The notes under the pieces were generated by a model, which ran no database searches, was not told the origin of the DNA, and saw only the letters and a list, made by a program, of their open reading frames with translations. This document shows, piece by piece, positions 40,060 to 49,728 of a DNA stretch of 64,000 bases (the stretch's first letter is position 1; each line of letters begins with the position of its first letter). The DNA lies in contig NZ_JACHFE010000001.1 of the NCBI RefSeq assembly GCF_014201735.1, positions 186,001 through 250,000 on the forward strand, given 5' to 3'. The translations under genes were made by a program, and so were the position numbers. The DNA comes from Marinobacter oulmenensis. Its GTDB lineage: Bacteria; Pseudomonadota; Gammaproteobacteria; Pseudomonadales; Oleiphilaceae.

Positions 40060-43000
40060 ATGGATCCCAGAGAACGCCGTACCAGTCAGCGACAGCCGAT
40101 CAAACTGGCCGCCCAGATCCACATTGGCGGCGATACGCCGCTGCCGTGTCAGATCGCGGATTTTTGTGCCGAAGGTCTGTTCGTCCGCTATTCCGGTGAA
40201 ACCTCTGGCAAGCTGGATCATCTGTTCCACCTGCAGGCTCCGAACGAGCTGATTGTCCGCTTCCGCAGCGCGGATGGTCATCGCCGCCATGATCTGCACG
40301 TGGCGCCGGTTCGCCGTATTGATGGCGCCATGGGCGTCCAGCTGACCCGTCCCAATCTCCAGGCCCTGGAAGACATGCTCGAGATGTGCGGCAGTGACGG
40401 TGACCAGGAGCGTTCCGCACTCAAGGCGCCCAATGAACAGGTGCAGTTTGTCCTGCACCAGTCGGCCCGGGCGATTATCCGTCATATCGAACCCCTGCTG
40501 GCCACCTGCTGTAGCCAGGTGACCGAGGCCCTGAGGCAGGCCGCCCAGGCTGCCACCAGCGATCAGCTGGCCAATGAGTACATTGACGCTTCGGGCATCA
40601 TGCAGAGCCGGCACCGGATGATCTGGCACCAGATGGCCAAAAGTCTCGAATCCCCCCTCAAACCGGAATCCCACGAGACGCCGGACGCCAGTCTTTCAGT
40701 GGTGGACAAGAACGAATTCGAGGACTGGCTGGCGGTTCGAGTGATGGTCACCCGGGCGGACACCCTGTACCGGGGTGATCTGATGCAACTGAAACTCCGG
40801 CTCGACAAGCTGGGTATCGCCAACCGCACGGGACATCATAATCCGCTGGGGCCGGCTCTGGTCTGTGAGTCCTTTCACCGGGCCCTGGCTCAGCTCAAAC
40901 TCTCCCGGGAGGTGGAGAAGGTCTGCCTGAAAACCTTCGAACAGACCGTCCTGAAAAACCTGGGTCCGCTCTACCAGGAGCTCAATGATCTGTTGATACG
41001 CCAGGGTGTGTTGCCGGACCTGGATCTGTCGCGCTATCTGAGTACCCAGGCCCGAAAAAAAACGGCCCCGCCCGCTTCGCCGCTGGAGCCTGAGGCGACT
41101 GCCCCGAAGGAGCCAGAGCCTCGTTTGGTACCCACAGAAGCAGCCGATGCTCCGCCGGTGCCCCCTTTAAAGCCCGACTCTTACCGCCGTGGATTGCCCT
41201 CCCGGGAGTTTGCCGGGCATTCCCGGGCCGCACAGACGGCCTTTGCCACCGTGCGCAACCTGCTGGGCAGCCTGCAGGCCGATCGCCTCAGCCGTGGCCA
41301 GCGGGATCCTGAGCCTTTCCCGGTCAATGCCCGACCGTTATCCAGCGGCGAGCTTCAGCGCCAGCTTCAGGAACTTCAGATTCAGGGGCCGGGGGAAACC
41401 GAGTCTCCTGCCTCGCTACGGGAGCGGGTGGTCAGCAAGATCCGCGATAACGCCGATGATGCCCGTCTGGGGGACGACGAGCAGGAAACACTGGACGTCG
41501 TGGACCGCTTCTTCAAGAGCGTGGTGGAAAGCCCGAAACTGGGTGAATACGGGCAGAGCCGGCTGCGCCAGCTGGAAGTGCCGGTGCTGAAAGTGGTGAT
41601 GCGCGGCCCCGCATTTTTCGAGGACCAGGGCAGCCCTGTCAGGGGGGTGATGAACCGCCTGGCCCAGCTGGGAGTGAAAGGAGGCCGGCTTAATCCGGTG
41701 GTCCAGCGGCGCGTGGACGAACTGGTGCACCGGATCGCCTCGGAGTTCGAGCAGGATGTGGGTATCTTTGAGCAGACCGTGAGCGAACTGGACACCCTGA
41801 TTGACCGCCAGAACCTGGTGTACCGTCGCAATGTCGAGCGGGTAACCGCGGCCGCCGAGGGCGCCCAAAAGGTTTCGGAATCCAAGGCCCGGGTGTCGGA
41901 AGCACTGGATGACCGGCTGGCCGGCCGTCGTGTGCCCCGCGCCGTGCTCAGCCTGCTTGATGGTGGCTGGCGGGATCTGCTGTCACTGACCTGGATCCGC
42001 CAGGGCCCGGACAGCCAGATGTGGCAGGATTACCTGTCGGTGATCGACTCCCTGCTGGAATTTGCCGACAACCCGGACGGTAACATCAACCTGCCGGAGC
42101 TGTTGCGCACCATCCAGGAAGGCCTGGCCTCCATCTCCAGTAACCACCTGCCATCGTCCCAGATTCGCGAAGAACTCAAGCGTTTTCTGGTGCGCCGGCC
42201 GGACTGGTCGCCGGATCTGGTGCAAATGCCCGAGCGTCGCCCGGACACGGTGAATGCGAAGGAAGTCAGCGAGCGCGAGCAGCGCAGCATCCAGCGCTGG
42301 ATCAATCGTGCCCAGCAACTGCGCACCGGGGACTGGCTGCGTGACCAGACCCATCCGGAAACGCCGCAGTATATCCGTCTGGTCTGGATTGCCCGTGGCT
42401 TTGGCCGGTTCGTCTTCGTGAACCACCAGGGCATGCGGGTGGTGGAACTGGAACTGGATGCCCTGGCCCGACAGATGCGCAAGGGCGTGATTGTACCGGA
42501 CAACCAGTATGACCGGCCGCTGGTGGATGAAAGCATCGACCGGATGGTTCGCAGTGTCTACGATCAGTTGTCCTGGGTGTCGACTCACGATGACCTGACC
42601 CGTCTGCTCAACCGCCGTGAATTCGAGCGTATGGTGGACCAGCAACTGACCCGCCGTGAGGACCACCGGAGCCTGCTGCATCTGGATTTGCGGGGATTCC
42701 AGTTGCTCAATGACACCGCCGGGCACGAGGGTGGCGACGCTGCCCTGCGGCAGGTGGCGGACATGCTGTGTCAGCACGTAAACGACGGCATGCCGGTGGC
42801 CCGGATATCGGGCACCGAGTTCGCCATGCTGGTGGCGGAAGAAGATGCCGAGCAGGTGGCGCGGAATATCGTCAAGGCGATAGAAGGCACCGGTTTCGCC
42901 CATAATGGTCGTAGCTACCAGTTGTCGGCCAATGTCGGGCTGGTGCCGGAGTTGCCTGCGCTGGTCAGCGCCGGCCGCTGGCTGAGAGCATCCGACCGGG

Positions 43001-43833
43001 CGCTGGCCATCGCCCGCAATAACGGGCCGGGCCGGGTTGAGCGTTATGTTCCGGATGAGGAAGACCAGTCCCGGCAGGAGCAGATCGCTGCCCGGGTGGC
43101 CGGCCTGAACAATCCGGACGACGAGCGTATCCGGCTGCGTTGTCAGAAAATCATACCTCTACACCCGCAGACCTCCATGGCGGCCCAGTACGAAATCCTG
43201 ATCAGCATGTACGACGACAGCGGCCAGATGATCTCCGGCCGGGATTTCGTCACCATGGCCGAGCGTTATGACCGTATGCAGGTAGTGGACCGCTGGGTGG
43301 TTGGTCACATGCTTGACTGGCTCAGGGACCGGGCGCCGGATGCCATTGGCGTGGCGGGAGTGTGCATCAACCTGTCCGGGCACTCGCTCAATGATCAGTC
43401 CCTGCTGGAATTTATCTACGAGAAGCTGAGCGAGAAAGACGCGCCTATCGAGCGGCTCTGGTTCGAACTCACCGAGGCTGCTGCCATCAACGATGTTCAG
43501 GCGGTGGCGGATTTCATGGCGGAAATGCAGGAGATTGGCTGCCGGTTCTGCCTGGCCAATTTCGGCAGCGGTCCCGGATCGTTCGAATTTCTGCGGTCAC
43601 TGCCGGTCGATCTGATCAAGATCGACAGCGCCTTTACCGCGCGCCTGGACGTGAACCAGAACGACCAGGCAATGGTTCGCTCCATGGTGGACATGGCCCA
43701 TTACATGAAGCGGGAAGTCATTGCCGCCCAGGTGGAATCCCGAAGTGTGCTCGATACCCTCAAACAGCTGGGTGTGGACTATGCCCAGGGCTTCGTGGTT
43801 GAAAAGCCGAGACTGCTGGAGAGCCTCGGCTAG
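40060..43833 (+). CDS. DUF1631/PilZ-like protein with degenerate GGDEF and EAL domains
   Basis: 1257 residues. About 1-110 look PilZ-like (RERRTSQRQ then IADFCAEGLFVRY). A long DUF1631-type helical region with a Pro-rich break near 330-375 reaches about 780. A GGDEF domain (about 840-1000) keeps HDDLTRLLNRREFE but has SGTEF in place of GGDEF. An EAL domain (about 1027-1257) has YEILIS instead of E-A-L-x-R and ANFGSGPG instead of the DDFG metal pair. Both enzymes are therefore probably dead and the protein a cyclic-di-GMP sensor or scaffold. Cytoplasmic; the target is unknown. Confidence 0.85.
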   Translation: MDPRERRTSQRQPIKLAAQIHIGGDTPLPCQIADFCAEGLFVRYSGETSGKLDHLFHLQAPNELIVRFRSADGHRRHDLHVAPVRRIDGAMGVQLTRPNLQALEDMLEMCGSDGDQERSALKAPNEQVQFVLHQSARAIIRHIEPLLATCCSQVTEALRQAAQAATSDQLANEYIDASGIMQSRHRMIWHQMAKSLESPLKPESHETPDASLSVVDKNEFEDWLAVRVMVTRADTLYRGDLMQLKLRLDKLGIANRTGHHNPLGPALVCESFHRALAQLKLSREVEKVCLKTFEQTVLKNLGPLYQELNDLLIRQGVLPDLDLSRYLSTQARKKTAPPASPLEPEATAPKEPEPRLVPTEAADAPPVPPLKPDSYRRGLPSREFAGHSRAAQTAFATVRNLLGSLQADRLSRGQRDPEPFPVNARPLSSGELQRQLQELQIQGPGETESPASLRERVVSKIRDNADDARLGDDEQETLDVVDRFFKSVVESPKLGEYGQSRLRQLEVPVLKVVMRGPAFFEDQGSPVRGVMNRLAQLGVKGGRLNPVVQRRVDELVHRIASEFEQDVGIFEQTVSELDTLIDRQNLVYRRNVERVTAAAEGAQKVSESKARVSEALDDRLAGRRVPRAVLSLLDGGWRDLLSLTWIRQGPDSQMWQDYLSVIDSLLEFADNPDGNINLPELLRTIQEGLASISSNHLPSSQIREELKRFLVRRPDWSPDLVQMPERRPDTVNAKEVSEREQRSIQRWINRAQQLRTGDWLRDQTHPETPQYIRLVWIARGFGRFVFVNHQGMRVVELELDALARQMRKGVIVPDNQYDRPLVDESIDRMVRSVYDQLSWVSTHDDLTRLLNRREFERMVDQQLTRREDHRSLLHLDLRGFQLLNDTAGHEGGDAALRQVADMLCQHVNDGMPVARISGTEFAMLVAEEDAEQVARNIVKAIEGTGFAHNGRSYQLSANVGLVPELPALVSAGRWLRASDRALAIARNNGPGRVERYVPDEEDQSRQEQIAARVAGLNNPDDERIRLRCQKIIPLHPQTSMAAQYEILISMYDDSGQMISGRDFVTMAERYDRMQVVDRWVVGHMLDWLRDRAPDAIGVAGVCINLSGHSLNDQSLLEFIYEKLSEKDAPIERLWFELTEAAAINDVQAVADFMAEMQEIGCRFCLANFGSGPGSFEFLRSLPVDLIKIDSAFTARLDVNQNDQAMVRSMVDMAHYMKREVIAAQVESRSVLDTLKQLGVDYAQGFVVEKPRLLESLG

Positions 43834-44687
43834 GCCGTGAGCGCGCCGCTCTGGTAATCCCGCAGCGCCTGTTCCACTTCCTCGCGGGTATTCATCACGA
43901 ACGGGCCGTACTGCACCACCGGTTCCCGTAGCGCTTTGCCGGCAATCAGCAGCAGCCGGGCGCCATCGTCTCCTGCTTTCAGGTGCACCTGCCCGCCCTC
44001 AGAGAGAAGGCTGGCTCCGGACCGGGTCAGGGGCTTCTCTTCGTCTTCTGTAACAATCCGCGCATCGCCTTCGTAAAGGTAGACCATGGCACTGAGTGCC
44101 TCGTCTACCGGCAGCATGATGTCGCTACCCGGCGCCAGATGGATGTCCGCGTACAGTGGCCGGGTGGTGCCGCCGACGACGGCGCCAGCGAGGGTCTGGC
44201 CTTCGATGTCCAGTTCTCCGGCAATCAGGCGGACACTGGCATCGCCCACCTGGAACGCCGGAATGTCCTCGGGCTGGATGTCCCGGTAGCCCGCCGGTTT
44301 CATTTTTTCATCCGCTGGCAGGTTCAGCCAGAGCTGGAAGCCGCGCATCAGGCCGGATTCCTGCTGGGGCATTTCGGAGTGCACGATGCCACGGCCGGCG
44401 GTCATCCACTGCACGCCCCCGCTGCGCAGATCTCCCCGGTTACCCAGGTGATCCTCGTGGAGCATGTGACCGTCGATCATATAGGTCACGGTCTCGAAGC
44501 CCCGGTGAGGGTGTGGCGGGAAGCCGGCAATGTAGTCCTGGGGCTGGTCCGAGCCGAACTCATCCAGCATCAGGAACGGGTCCATGCGGGCATGGGGATT
44601 GTTGCCCAGCGAGCGCCGGATGCGCACACCGGCGCCGTCGGAGGTTTCCTGGGCGGCGATGGTGCGGGTGATTGAACGAAGCGTCAT
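43830..44687 (-). CDS. Pirin family protein (bicupin)
   Basis: 285 residues. The N-terminal cupin contains the pirin metal motif HPHRGFETVTYMIDG and HEDHLGN, followed by RSGGVQWMTAGRGIVHSEMP. Bacterial pirins are iron-binding proteins, some with quercetinase activity; the substrate here is unknown. Start behind AGGAGG. Its TAG shares the CTAG with the opposite stop of the DUF1631 gene (43830-43833). Confidence 0.92.
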   Translation of the reverse strand: MTLRSITRTIAAQETSDGAGVRIRRSLGNNPHARMDPFLMLDEFGSDQPQDYIAGFPPHPHRGFETVTYMIDGHMLHEDHLGNRGDLRSGGVQWMTAGRGIVHSEMPQQESGLMRGFQLWLNLPADEKMKPAGYRDIQPEDIPAFQVGDASVRLIAGELDIEGQTLAGAVVGGTTRPLYADIHLAPGSDIMLPVDEALSAMVYLYEGDARIVTEDEEKPLTRSGASLLSEGGQVHLKAGDDGARLLLIAGKALREPVVQYGPFVMNTREEVEQALRDYQSGALTA

Positions 44688-44770
44688 TTCGTCCTCCTGT
44701 CTTGGTTATACCCGTTATTAAACCGGGGTGACGCAGAGGATGAAAACGCAGAATTCTGGCGGGGCAATTC

Positions 44771-44806
44771 AAAAAAACTGAAGGGCGGCAGCGGGAGCTG
44801 CCACCC
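44771..44806 (-). terminator. Terminator of speD
   Basis: On the minus strand GGGTGGCAG (44806-44798) pairs with CTGCCGCCC (44791-44783), one G-U pair, followed by TTCAG and seven T. Confidence 0.9.
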
Positions 44807-44813
44807 GGAGGTA

Positions 44814-45605
44814 TCACTCCACGTTGCGGGAGTAGAAAATCTCCAGCATCTCACGGCGTAGCCGGTCTTCAATGGACTGGGCCTCAGCTGGGTCCAGGTC
44901 GGTGGCATTCACCCCGAATACGTAGTTATCCAGGTCGAAGTTTTTCAACATCATCTTTGTGTGGAACAGGTTCTCCTGATACACGTTCACATCGATTGTC
45001 TGGTAGGCGTTGCGGGTGTCCTCGGTCAGATAGTTCTGGATCGAGTTGATATCATGATCAATGTAGTGCTTGGTGCCGTCCACATCCCGGGTAAAGCCTC
45101 GCACCCGGTAGTCTACGGTCACTACATCGGAATCAAAGCTGTGGATCAGGTAGTTCAGTACCTTCAGCGGCGAAATCAGCCCGCAGGTGGACACATCGAT
45201 ATCCGCCCGGAACGTGCTCACGCCATCGTGTGGGTGGCTCTCCGGGTAGGTGTGCACGGTCACGTGGCTCTTGTCGAGATGGGCCACGATGGTGTCCGGT
45301 AGCGGGCCGGGCGATTCCTCGTTGTTGGCCTCGCCGTCGGTCAGTTCGTGCTCAGCGATCAGCATGGTCACCGAGGCGCCATGGGGCTCGTAGTCCTGGC
45401 GGGCGATGTTCAGCACGTTGGCGCCGATGATCTTCACCACATCCGTGAGAATCTGGGTCAGTCGCTCGGCGTTGTACATCTCGTCAATGTAGTCGATGTA
45501 CGCCTCGCGCTGCTCTTCGGTCTGCGCGTAGCAGATATCGTAGATGTTGAAGCTCAGGGATTTGGTCAGGTTGTTGAAACCGTGGAGTTGAAGTTTGCTT
45601 TCCAT
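44814..45605 (-). CDS. speD: S-adenosylmethionine decarboxylase proenzyme
   Basis: 263 residues, length of the E. coli type. It supplies decarboxylated SAM for spermidine synthesis. It is a self-cleaving pyruvoyl enzyme: the processing Ser lies in [15 protein letters not shown]. The following [16 protein letters not shown] and [14 protein letters not shown] segments are conserved. GGAGG precedes the ATG. It is downstream of the osmC gene in one operon (12 nt gap), as in Pseudomonas. Confidence 0.95.
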   Translation of the reverse strand: MESKLQLHGFNNLTKSLSFNIYDICYAQTEEQREAYIDYIDEMYNAERLTQILTDVVKIIGANVLNIARQDYEPHGASVTMLIAEHELTDGEANNEESPGPLPDTIVAHLDKSHVTVHTYPESHPHDGVSTFRADIDVSTCGLISPLKVLNYLIHSFDSDVVTVDYRVRGFTRDVDGTKHYIDHDINSIQNYLTEDTRNAYQTIDVNVYQENLFHTKMMLKNFDLDNYVFGVNATDLDPAEAQSIEDRLRREMLEIFYSRNVE

Positions 45606-45617
45606 GATCCGGCCTCC

Positions 45618-46040
45618 TTATTCCGCCGCCCGGATTTCATAGCTGTGGGTGATGTCCACCCCTGCGCTGTCGAGCATGATCGATGCGGAACAGTACTTTT
45701 CTGCGGACAGGCTGACTGCCCGCTGGACCTGCTTCTCTTTCAGGTTGTTGCCTGTCACCACGAAGTGCAGGTGGATCTTTGTAAACACCGCCGGTACGGC
45801 GTCCGCCCGTTCTGCTTCAAGCTCGGCATGGCAGGCGGTGACGTCCTGGCGGCTCTTCTTCAGGATGCTCATCACATCAAATGAGGAGCAGCCGCCAACA
45901 CCCATCAGCAGCAGTTCCATGGGCCGGGGGCCGAGGTTTTCGCCGCCGTGGTCGGGCGGTCCATCCAACTGAACGCTGTGGCCCGTGCCACTGGTGGCCT
46001 TGAAACTGGCATTGCCTGTCCAGTCAATGGTTGCTCGCAT
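45618..46040 (-). CDS. OsmC family protein (YhfA-like)
   Basis: 140 residues. The OsmC fold is shown by GPRPMELLLMGVGGCSSFDV, containing the first thiol Cys, and by SAEKYCSASIML with the second Cys. It is a thiol peroxidase-like protein whose YhfA branch has no settled substrate. It starts the osmC-speD operon and is divergent from vfr across 274 bp. Confidence 0.9.
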   Translation of the reverse strand: MRATIDWTGNASFKATSGTGHSVQLDGPPDHGGENLGPRPMELLLMGVGGCSSFDVMSILKKSRQDVTACHAELEAERADAVPAVFTKIHLHFVVTGNNLKEKQVQRAVSLSAEKYCSASIMLDSAGVDITHSYEIRAAE

Positions 46041-46183
46041 TTAGGGATCTCCGTCAGGCGTATCTGTGATGGCACCTTGCCATGGTGAAATACCCGCGAT
46101 GCTAGCACAGACGGGTTACAGCTACAGCAGCAGAAAAACATCATGGAATGTGTGGATAAGCCCGCAACAACAGGGGGCGCTTG

Positions 46184-46212
46184 TTGCCGAAAGTTAACCG
46201 TCTTGTTATAAC
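46184..46212 (+). promoter_or_regulatory. Sigma-70-like promoter of vfr
   Basis: TTGCCG (46184-46189), a 17-base spacer and TATAAC (46207-46212) precede vfr, leaving a leader of about 95 nt. No good cAMP-receptor site was found in the gap. Confidence 0.55.
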
Positions 46213-46314
46213 TGGATGTTAATCTGACAATTCCCCAAAACTTGTAGGGAAAAGCGACAGAAAAACAATAATAACCAGGGAAAAGCCACATTTTCAGGAG
46301 GCTCGCGCCGCACC

Positions 46315-46956
46315 ATGGCTACTATCGTTAAGCCGGTTGAACAGAAAACCAAGCACTTGGATTATTTTCTTTCCCAGTGCCACCGTCGGCACTATCCGGC
46401 CAAAAGCACCATCATTTACGCCGGTGACAGCAGTGATTCACTGTTCTACATCGTCAAGGGATCTGTGACGGTCATCATTGAGGATGACGAAGGTCGCGAG
46501 ATGATCATGGCCTACCTCAACGCCGGGGCCTTCTTCGGCGAAATGGGCCTGTTCGATAACATGGATTCCCGCAGTGCCTGGGTGCGGGCGAAAACAGAAT
46601 GCGAAGTGGCTGAAATCAGCTACACCAAGTTCCGGGAGATTGCCCAGGAAGACCCCCGGGTGCTCTATTTTATCGGTGAACAGATGGCCTCCCGCCTGCG
46701 CCAGACCACGCGCAAGGTGGGCGATCTGGCGTTCCTGGATGTCACCGGCCGTGTGGCGCGCACGCTGCTTGACCTGTGCAAGGAACCGGATGCCATGACC
46801 CACCCTGATGGCATGCAGATCAAGATCACCCGTCAGGAAATCGGCCGTATTGTGGGCTGCTCCCGGGAGATGGTCGGCCGGGTGTTGAAAACCCTGGAAG
46901 ATCAGGGATTGGTCAAGGTGAAGGGCAAGACCATGGTGGTGCACGGCACCCGCTGA
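46315..46956 (+). CDS. vfr: cAMP-activated global regulator CRP/Vfr
   Basis: 213 residues. The cyclic-nucleotide domain has the phosphate-binding cassette [20 protein letters not shown]. The C-terminal winged helix [20 protein letters not shown] is nearly identical to CRP and Vfr, including the Arg and Glu that read TGTGA/TCACA. In Pseudomonas, Vfr lies next to an OsmC gene and speD exactly as here, so vfr is the better name. AGGAGG is 13 bases before the ATG, slightly distant. Confidence 0.94.
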   Translation: MATIVKPVEQKTKHLDYFLSQCHRRHYPAKSTIIYAGDSSDSLFYIVKGSVTVIIEDDEGREMIMAYLNAGAFFGEMGLFDNMDSRSAWVRAKTECEVAEISYTKFREIAQEDPRVLYFIGEQMASRLRQTTRKVGDLAFLDVTGRVARTLLDLCKEPDAMTHPDGMQIKITRQEIGRIVGCSREMVGRVLKTLEDQGLVKVKGKTMVVHGTR

Positions 46957-46970
46957 GGGTGGCTTAGCGG
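46950..46970. terminator. Hairpin holding the vfr and modB stop codons
   Basis: CCGCTGA (46950-46956) and TTAGCGG (46964-46970) pair over a 7-base loop, with one G-U pair. The first includes the vfr TGA, the second the modB TAA on the other strand. There is no T-run. Confidence 0.45.
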
Positions 46971-47644
46971 ATCATGCCGGTGCGGGCGCGGCCATTGAGC
47001 GCATAGAGCGTCACCAGCACCAGGAAGGAAAACACCACCAGCCCGGCCGACAGCCAGTGGGCCTGGGCGTATTCCAGCGATTCCACGTGGTCATAAATGG
47101 CCACGGACAACACCCGCGTTTCCCCCGGAATGTTGCCGCCAATCATCAGGATGACCCCGAACTCGCCCACCGTGTGGGCGAAGGTCAACACACCGGCACT
47201 GACAAACCCGTTACGGGCCAGCGGCAGTGCCACCCGCCAGAACCTTTCCGCCGGTGACGCGCCCAGGGTGGCGGCCGCCTCGAGCAGGCTTTCCCGCACC
47301 TCCCCAAAGGCATTCTGCAGTGGATGCACGGCAAACGGCAGGGAATAGACGACCGACGCCACCACCAGTCCCCAGAAACTGAACGGCAATAGCCCCAGCC
47401 CCAGGTTTTCGGTCAGCTGGCCGATCCAGCCCTCCGGCCCCATCACCAGCAGCAGATAAAAGCCCAGCACTGTGGGAGGTAGCACCAGAGGCAGGGCCAC
47501 TATCGCCGATATCGGCTGGCGTGACCAATGGCGGGTTCGGGCCAGCCACCACGCCATGGGGGTGGCAATGAACAGCAGCACCAGGGTGGTAAGTGACGCC
47601 AGGCGCAGGGTCAGCCAGACCGGCTCCCAGTAGGTTTCAAGCAT
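46964..47644 (-). CDS. modB: Molybdate ABC transporter permease ModB
   Basis: 226 residues, about five membrane helices. The family start is WLTLRLASLTTLVLL, and the EAA loop is LLEAAATLGASPAERFWRVALPLARNGF. FAHTVGEFGVILMIGGNIPGETRV is typical of ModB. It lies 2 nt behind modA. The ATPase gene modC, which normally follows, is absent: the next gene is vfr on the opposite strand only 7 nt away. Confidence 0.93.
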   Translation of the reverse strand: MLETYWEPVWLTLRLASLTTLVLLFIATPMAWWLARTRHWSRQPISAIVALPLVLPPTVLGFYLLLVMGPEGWIGQLTENLGLGLLPFSFWGLVVASVVYSLPFAVHPLQNAFGEVRESLLEAAATLGASPAERFWRVALPLARNGFVSAGVLTFAHTVGEFGVILMIGGNIPGETRVLSVAIYDHVESLEYAQAHWLSAGLVVFSFLVLVTLYALNGRARTGMIR

Positions 47645-47646
47645 GG

Positions 47647-48405
47647 TCAGTCCGGGATGTCATAACCGAAGCGGCGAATGATGTCCCGGGCGGTTTCGGT
47701 CTGCAGAAAGCCCAGCCAGGCCCGGGCTGCGGCGTTGTCCTCGCCCTGGCGTAACAGAATGGCCTGCTGCTCTATCGGCTGGTAAAGGCGCTGGGGCACC
47801 TGCCAGGCTCGCCCTTCCTGTTCCGGCCAGGCGCGCACCTGGGACAGGGCGACAAAGCCGGCTTTGGCATTGCCGGTTGCCACAAACTGGAAGGCCTGGG
47901 CGATGGAGTCACCACGGACCAGTCTGGGCTGAAGCGGCTGCCACAGCTCCAGTGCCTGCAGCACCTGTTGTGCCGCCAGGCCATACGGGGCTGTTTTCGG
48001 ATTGGCAATGGCCAGGCGCTGGAAGTCACCATCTGCCAGGTAATCCTGCGGTGAATCAAAAGTCTCCGGTTCCGGGCTCCAGAGCACCAGTTTGCCCTGA
48101 GCGTAGGTAAAGCGGGTGCCGGGCACGCCCACGCCTTCCTGTTCGATGCGCTCCGGCCGTTGAACATCGGCCGCCATGAACACGTGATAGGGGGCGCCGT
48201 TACGGATCTGGGCGTAGAGCTTGCCGGTTGAGCCAAAACTGGCTGATGCGGTGTGCCCGGTGCTGGCCTCGAAGGCCTGAATCAGTTCGCGGGTGGTGTC
48301 CGTAAAGTTGGCGGCCACCCCCAGGCTGACCTCGCCGGCGCTGACGCTGACGGTGGTCATGAGCAGCAGGGCAGCAACCAGCTGACGGACAGGCTTATGG
48401 GGCAT
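47647..48405 (-). CDS. modA: Molybdate-binding periplasmic protein ModA
   Basis: 252 residues. A signal peptide ends at VSVSA-G. The oxyanion-binding segments ANFTDTTRELIQAFEASTG, SFGSTGKLYAQI, PYHVFMAADV and NPKTAPYGLAAQQ fit ModA. It captures molybdate or tungstate for ModB. The GST gene 18 nt upstream on the same strand may be part of the transcript. Confidence 0.93.
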   Translation of the reverse strand: MPHKPVRQLVAALLLMTTVSVSAGEVSLGVAANFTDTTRELIQAFEASTGHTASASFGSTGKLYAQIRNGAPYHVFMAADVQRPERIEQEGVGVPGTRFTYAQGKLVLWSPEPETFDSPQDYLADGDFQRLAIANPKTAPYGLAAQQVLQALELWQPLQPRLVRGDSIAQAFQFVATGNAKAGFVALSQVRAWPEQEGRAWQVPQRLYQPIEQQAILLRQGEDNAAARAWLGFLQTETARDIIRRFGYDIPD

Positions 48406-48423
48406 GGTGTGGGCTCCGGCGGA

Positions 48424-49161
48424 TTAGCGGTTCTGGCGGTACATGTCCACCAGTGGCTCCAGCGTGGTCTGCCACTGGTCCAGCCACTGCTGCACCGGCT
48501 TGGGCGTCTTGCCAGGCTTTGGCCAGGGCACCGGGTATTGCGGCGGCTGGAACAGGGGCGCCAGCAGTGAGCCAGCGGTGATGTCGGCCCGTGAGAAGCT
48601 ATCGCCGGCCAGGAACGGCTGCTGGCGATAGCTTTCGGCCAGATCCGTAATCAGCTGTTCCAGGATCTCCTGCGCCGCGTCTGCGGTTTTCTGGTTGATC
48701 TTCATCCAGTTGCGCATCACCTCATCCACGCGGCTGAAAGCCAGGCTCAGGAGGATGCGGTTGTAGAAGGGTGTGCCTGCCGTCAGCATCGGCACCACCA
48801 CCTTCGGGCGCTGCAGGAAGTAGTGGTAGACCCAGGTGCGCACCGCCGGGCCGGCTTCGTCATCCAGGCGTTTTTCCCAGGCCAGGGCAGCCTCACGGGC
48901 AGCCGGATCTGCCGGTGTCAGCGGTTTTTCCGGGAAGGCCTGATCCAGGTGATCGAGGATCGCAGAGGACCCCTGGATGATGTCGCCGTTGTGGTCCAGC
49001 ACCGGAACCGAGGAGCCGGCCCCGGTCAGCTTCTTGATGGTTTTGACATGCTGGCCGGGCAACAGGTTGACCGGCTGATACTGGATACCCTTGTAATCCA
49101 GTGCCCAGCGGACCTTCTCCGAATAGTGCGAAATGCAGAACTGATAGAGTTTGATGGCCAT
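48424..49161 (-). CDS. Glutathione S-transferase family protein
   Basis: 245 residues. The N-terminal thioredoxin-like domain (LYQFCISHYSEKVRWALDYK, then GSSVPVLDHNGDIIQGSSAI) carries the Ser/Cys region and the cis-Pro. The C-terminal domain is helical, with the conserved GDSFSRADITAG N-capping box near residue 190. Substrate unknown. It is upstream of modA in the same direction. Confidence 0.88.
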   Translation of the reverse strand: MAIKLYQFCISHYSEKVRWALDYKGIQYQPVNLLPGQHVKTIKKLTGAGSSVPVLDHNGDIIQGSSAILDHLDQAFPEKPLTPADPAAREAALAWEKRLDDEAGPAVRTWVYHYFLQRPKVVVPMLTAGTPFYNRILLSLAFSRVDEVMRNWMKINQKTADAAQEILEQLITDLAESYRQQPFLAGDSFSRADITAGSLLAPLFQPPQYPVPWPKPGKTPKPVQQWLDQWQTTLEPLVDMYRQNR

Positions 49162-49269
49162 GGCGATACTCCCGGTGTCTGGTGACGCAAGATTAACCTT
49201 TCTGTCAGGGTTTTCCCAATACGGGAGGCGTAAAATGAAACAGTATGTGACGGATTTTCAGGGGTTTAT

Positions 49270-49710
49270 ATGAGTCTTGCAAAGAATATCATGGCCATGC
49301 TGCTGGTGACGGGGTCACTCTGGGGCTGCTCACTCAGCCAGGAGCGTGAGGGCGACGGCAGCGAGACCCTGGCCGGCAGCCAATGGCGGGTTGAAGCCAT
49401 CGGTGATCAGCCGGTGGCTGAAGGCAGCACCGTGACCATTGGGTTCAGTGAAGACGGCCGGGTGTTTGGTTCCTCCTCCTGCAATCGCTACAACGGTGGC
49501 TGGCACGTTCAGGGCGGTACCCTGGAATTTTCCCAGATGGCGGCGACCCGCATGGTGTGTCCGGACCCGGCCATGGCCCAGGAAAACCGCTTCCTGGAAC
49601 TGCTGGAAGATGTGCACCGGTACCAGCTCGAAGCCGATGGCCGGCTGGTTCTGGAAACGCCGGAAGGTGTGACGATCACCGCCGTACCCAAAGGCTCGGA
49701 AGCGGTCTGA
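49270..49710 (+). CDS. META-domain lipoprotein
   Basis: 146 residues. The signal peptide ends in the lipobox SLWGC, so it is probably an acylated envelope protein. The META domain shows the core LAGSQWRVEAIG, VTIGFSEDGRVFGSSSCNRY and MAATRMVCPDPAMAQENRFL. Relatives (HslJ type) are linked to envelope or heat-type stress; no enzymatic function is known. AGGGG precedes the ATG. It is divergent from the GST gene. Confidence 0.85.
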   Translation: MSLAKNIMAMLLVTGSLWGCSLSQEREGDGSETLAGSQWRVEAIGDQPVAEGSTVTIGFSEDGRVFGSSSCNRYNGGWHVQGGTLEFSQMAATRMVCPDPAMAQENRFLELLEDVHRYQLEADGRLVLETPEGVTITAVPKGSEAV

Positions 49711-49728
49711 ATAAACGGGCGTCGGTGC

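Noticed and set aside
46041-46314. cAMP-receptor site upstream of vfr (TGTGG-N6-CCGCA)
   Set aside because: Three mismatches to the TGTGA-N6-TCACA core; not enough to call autoregulation.
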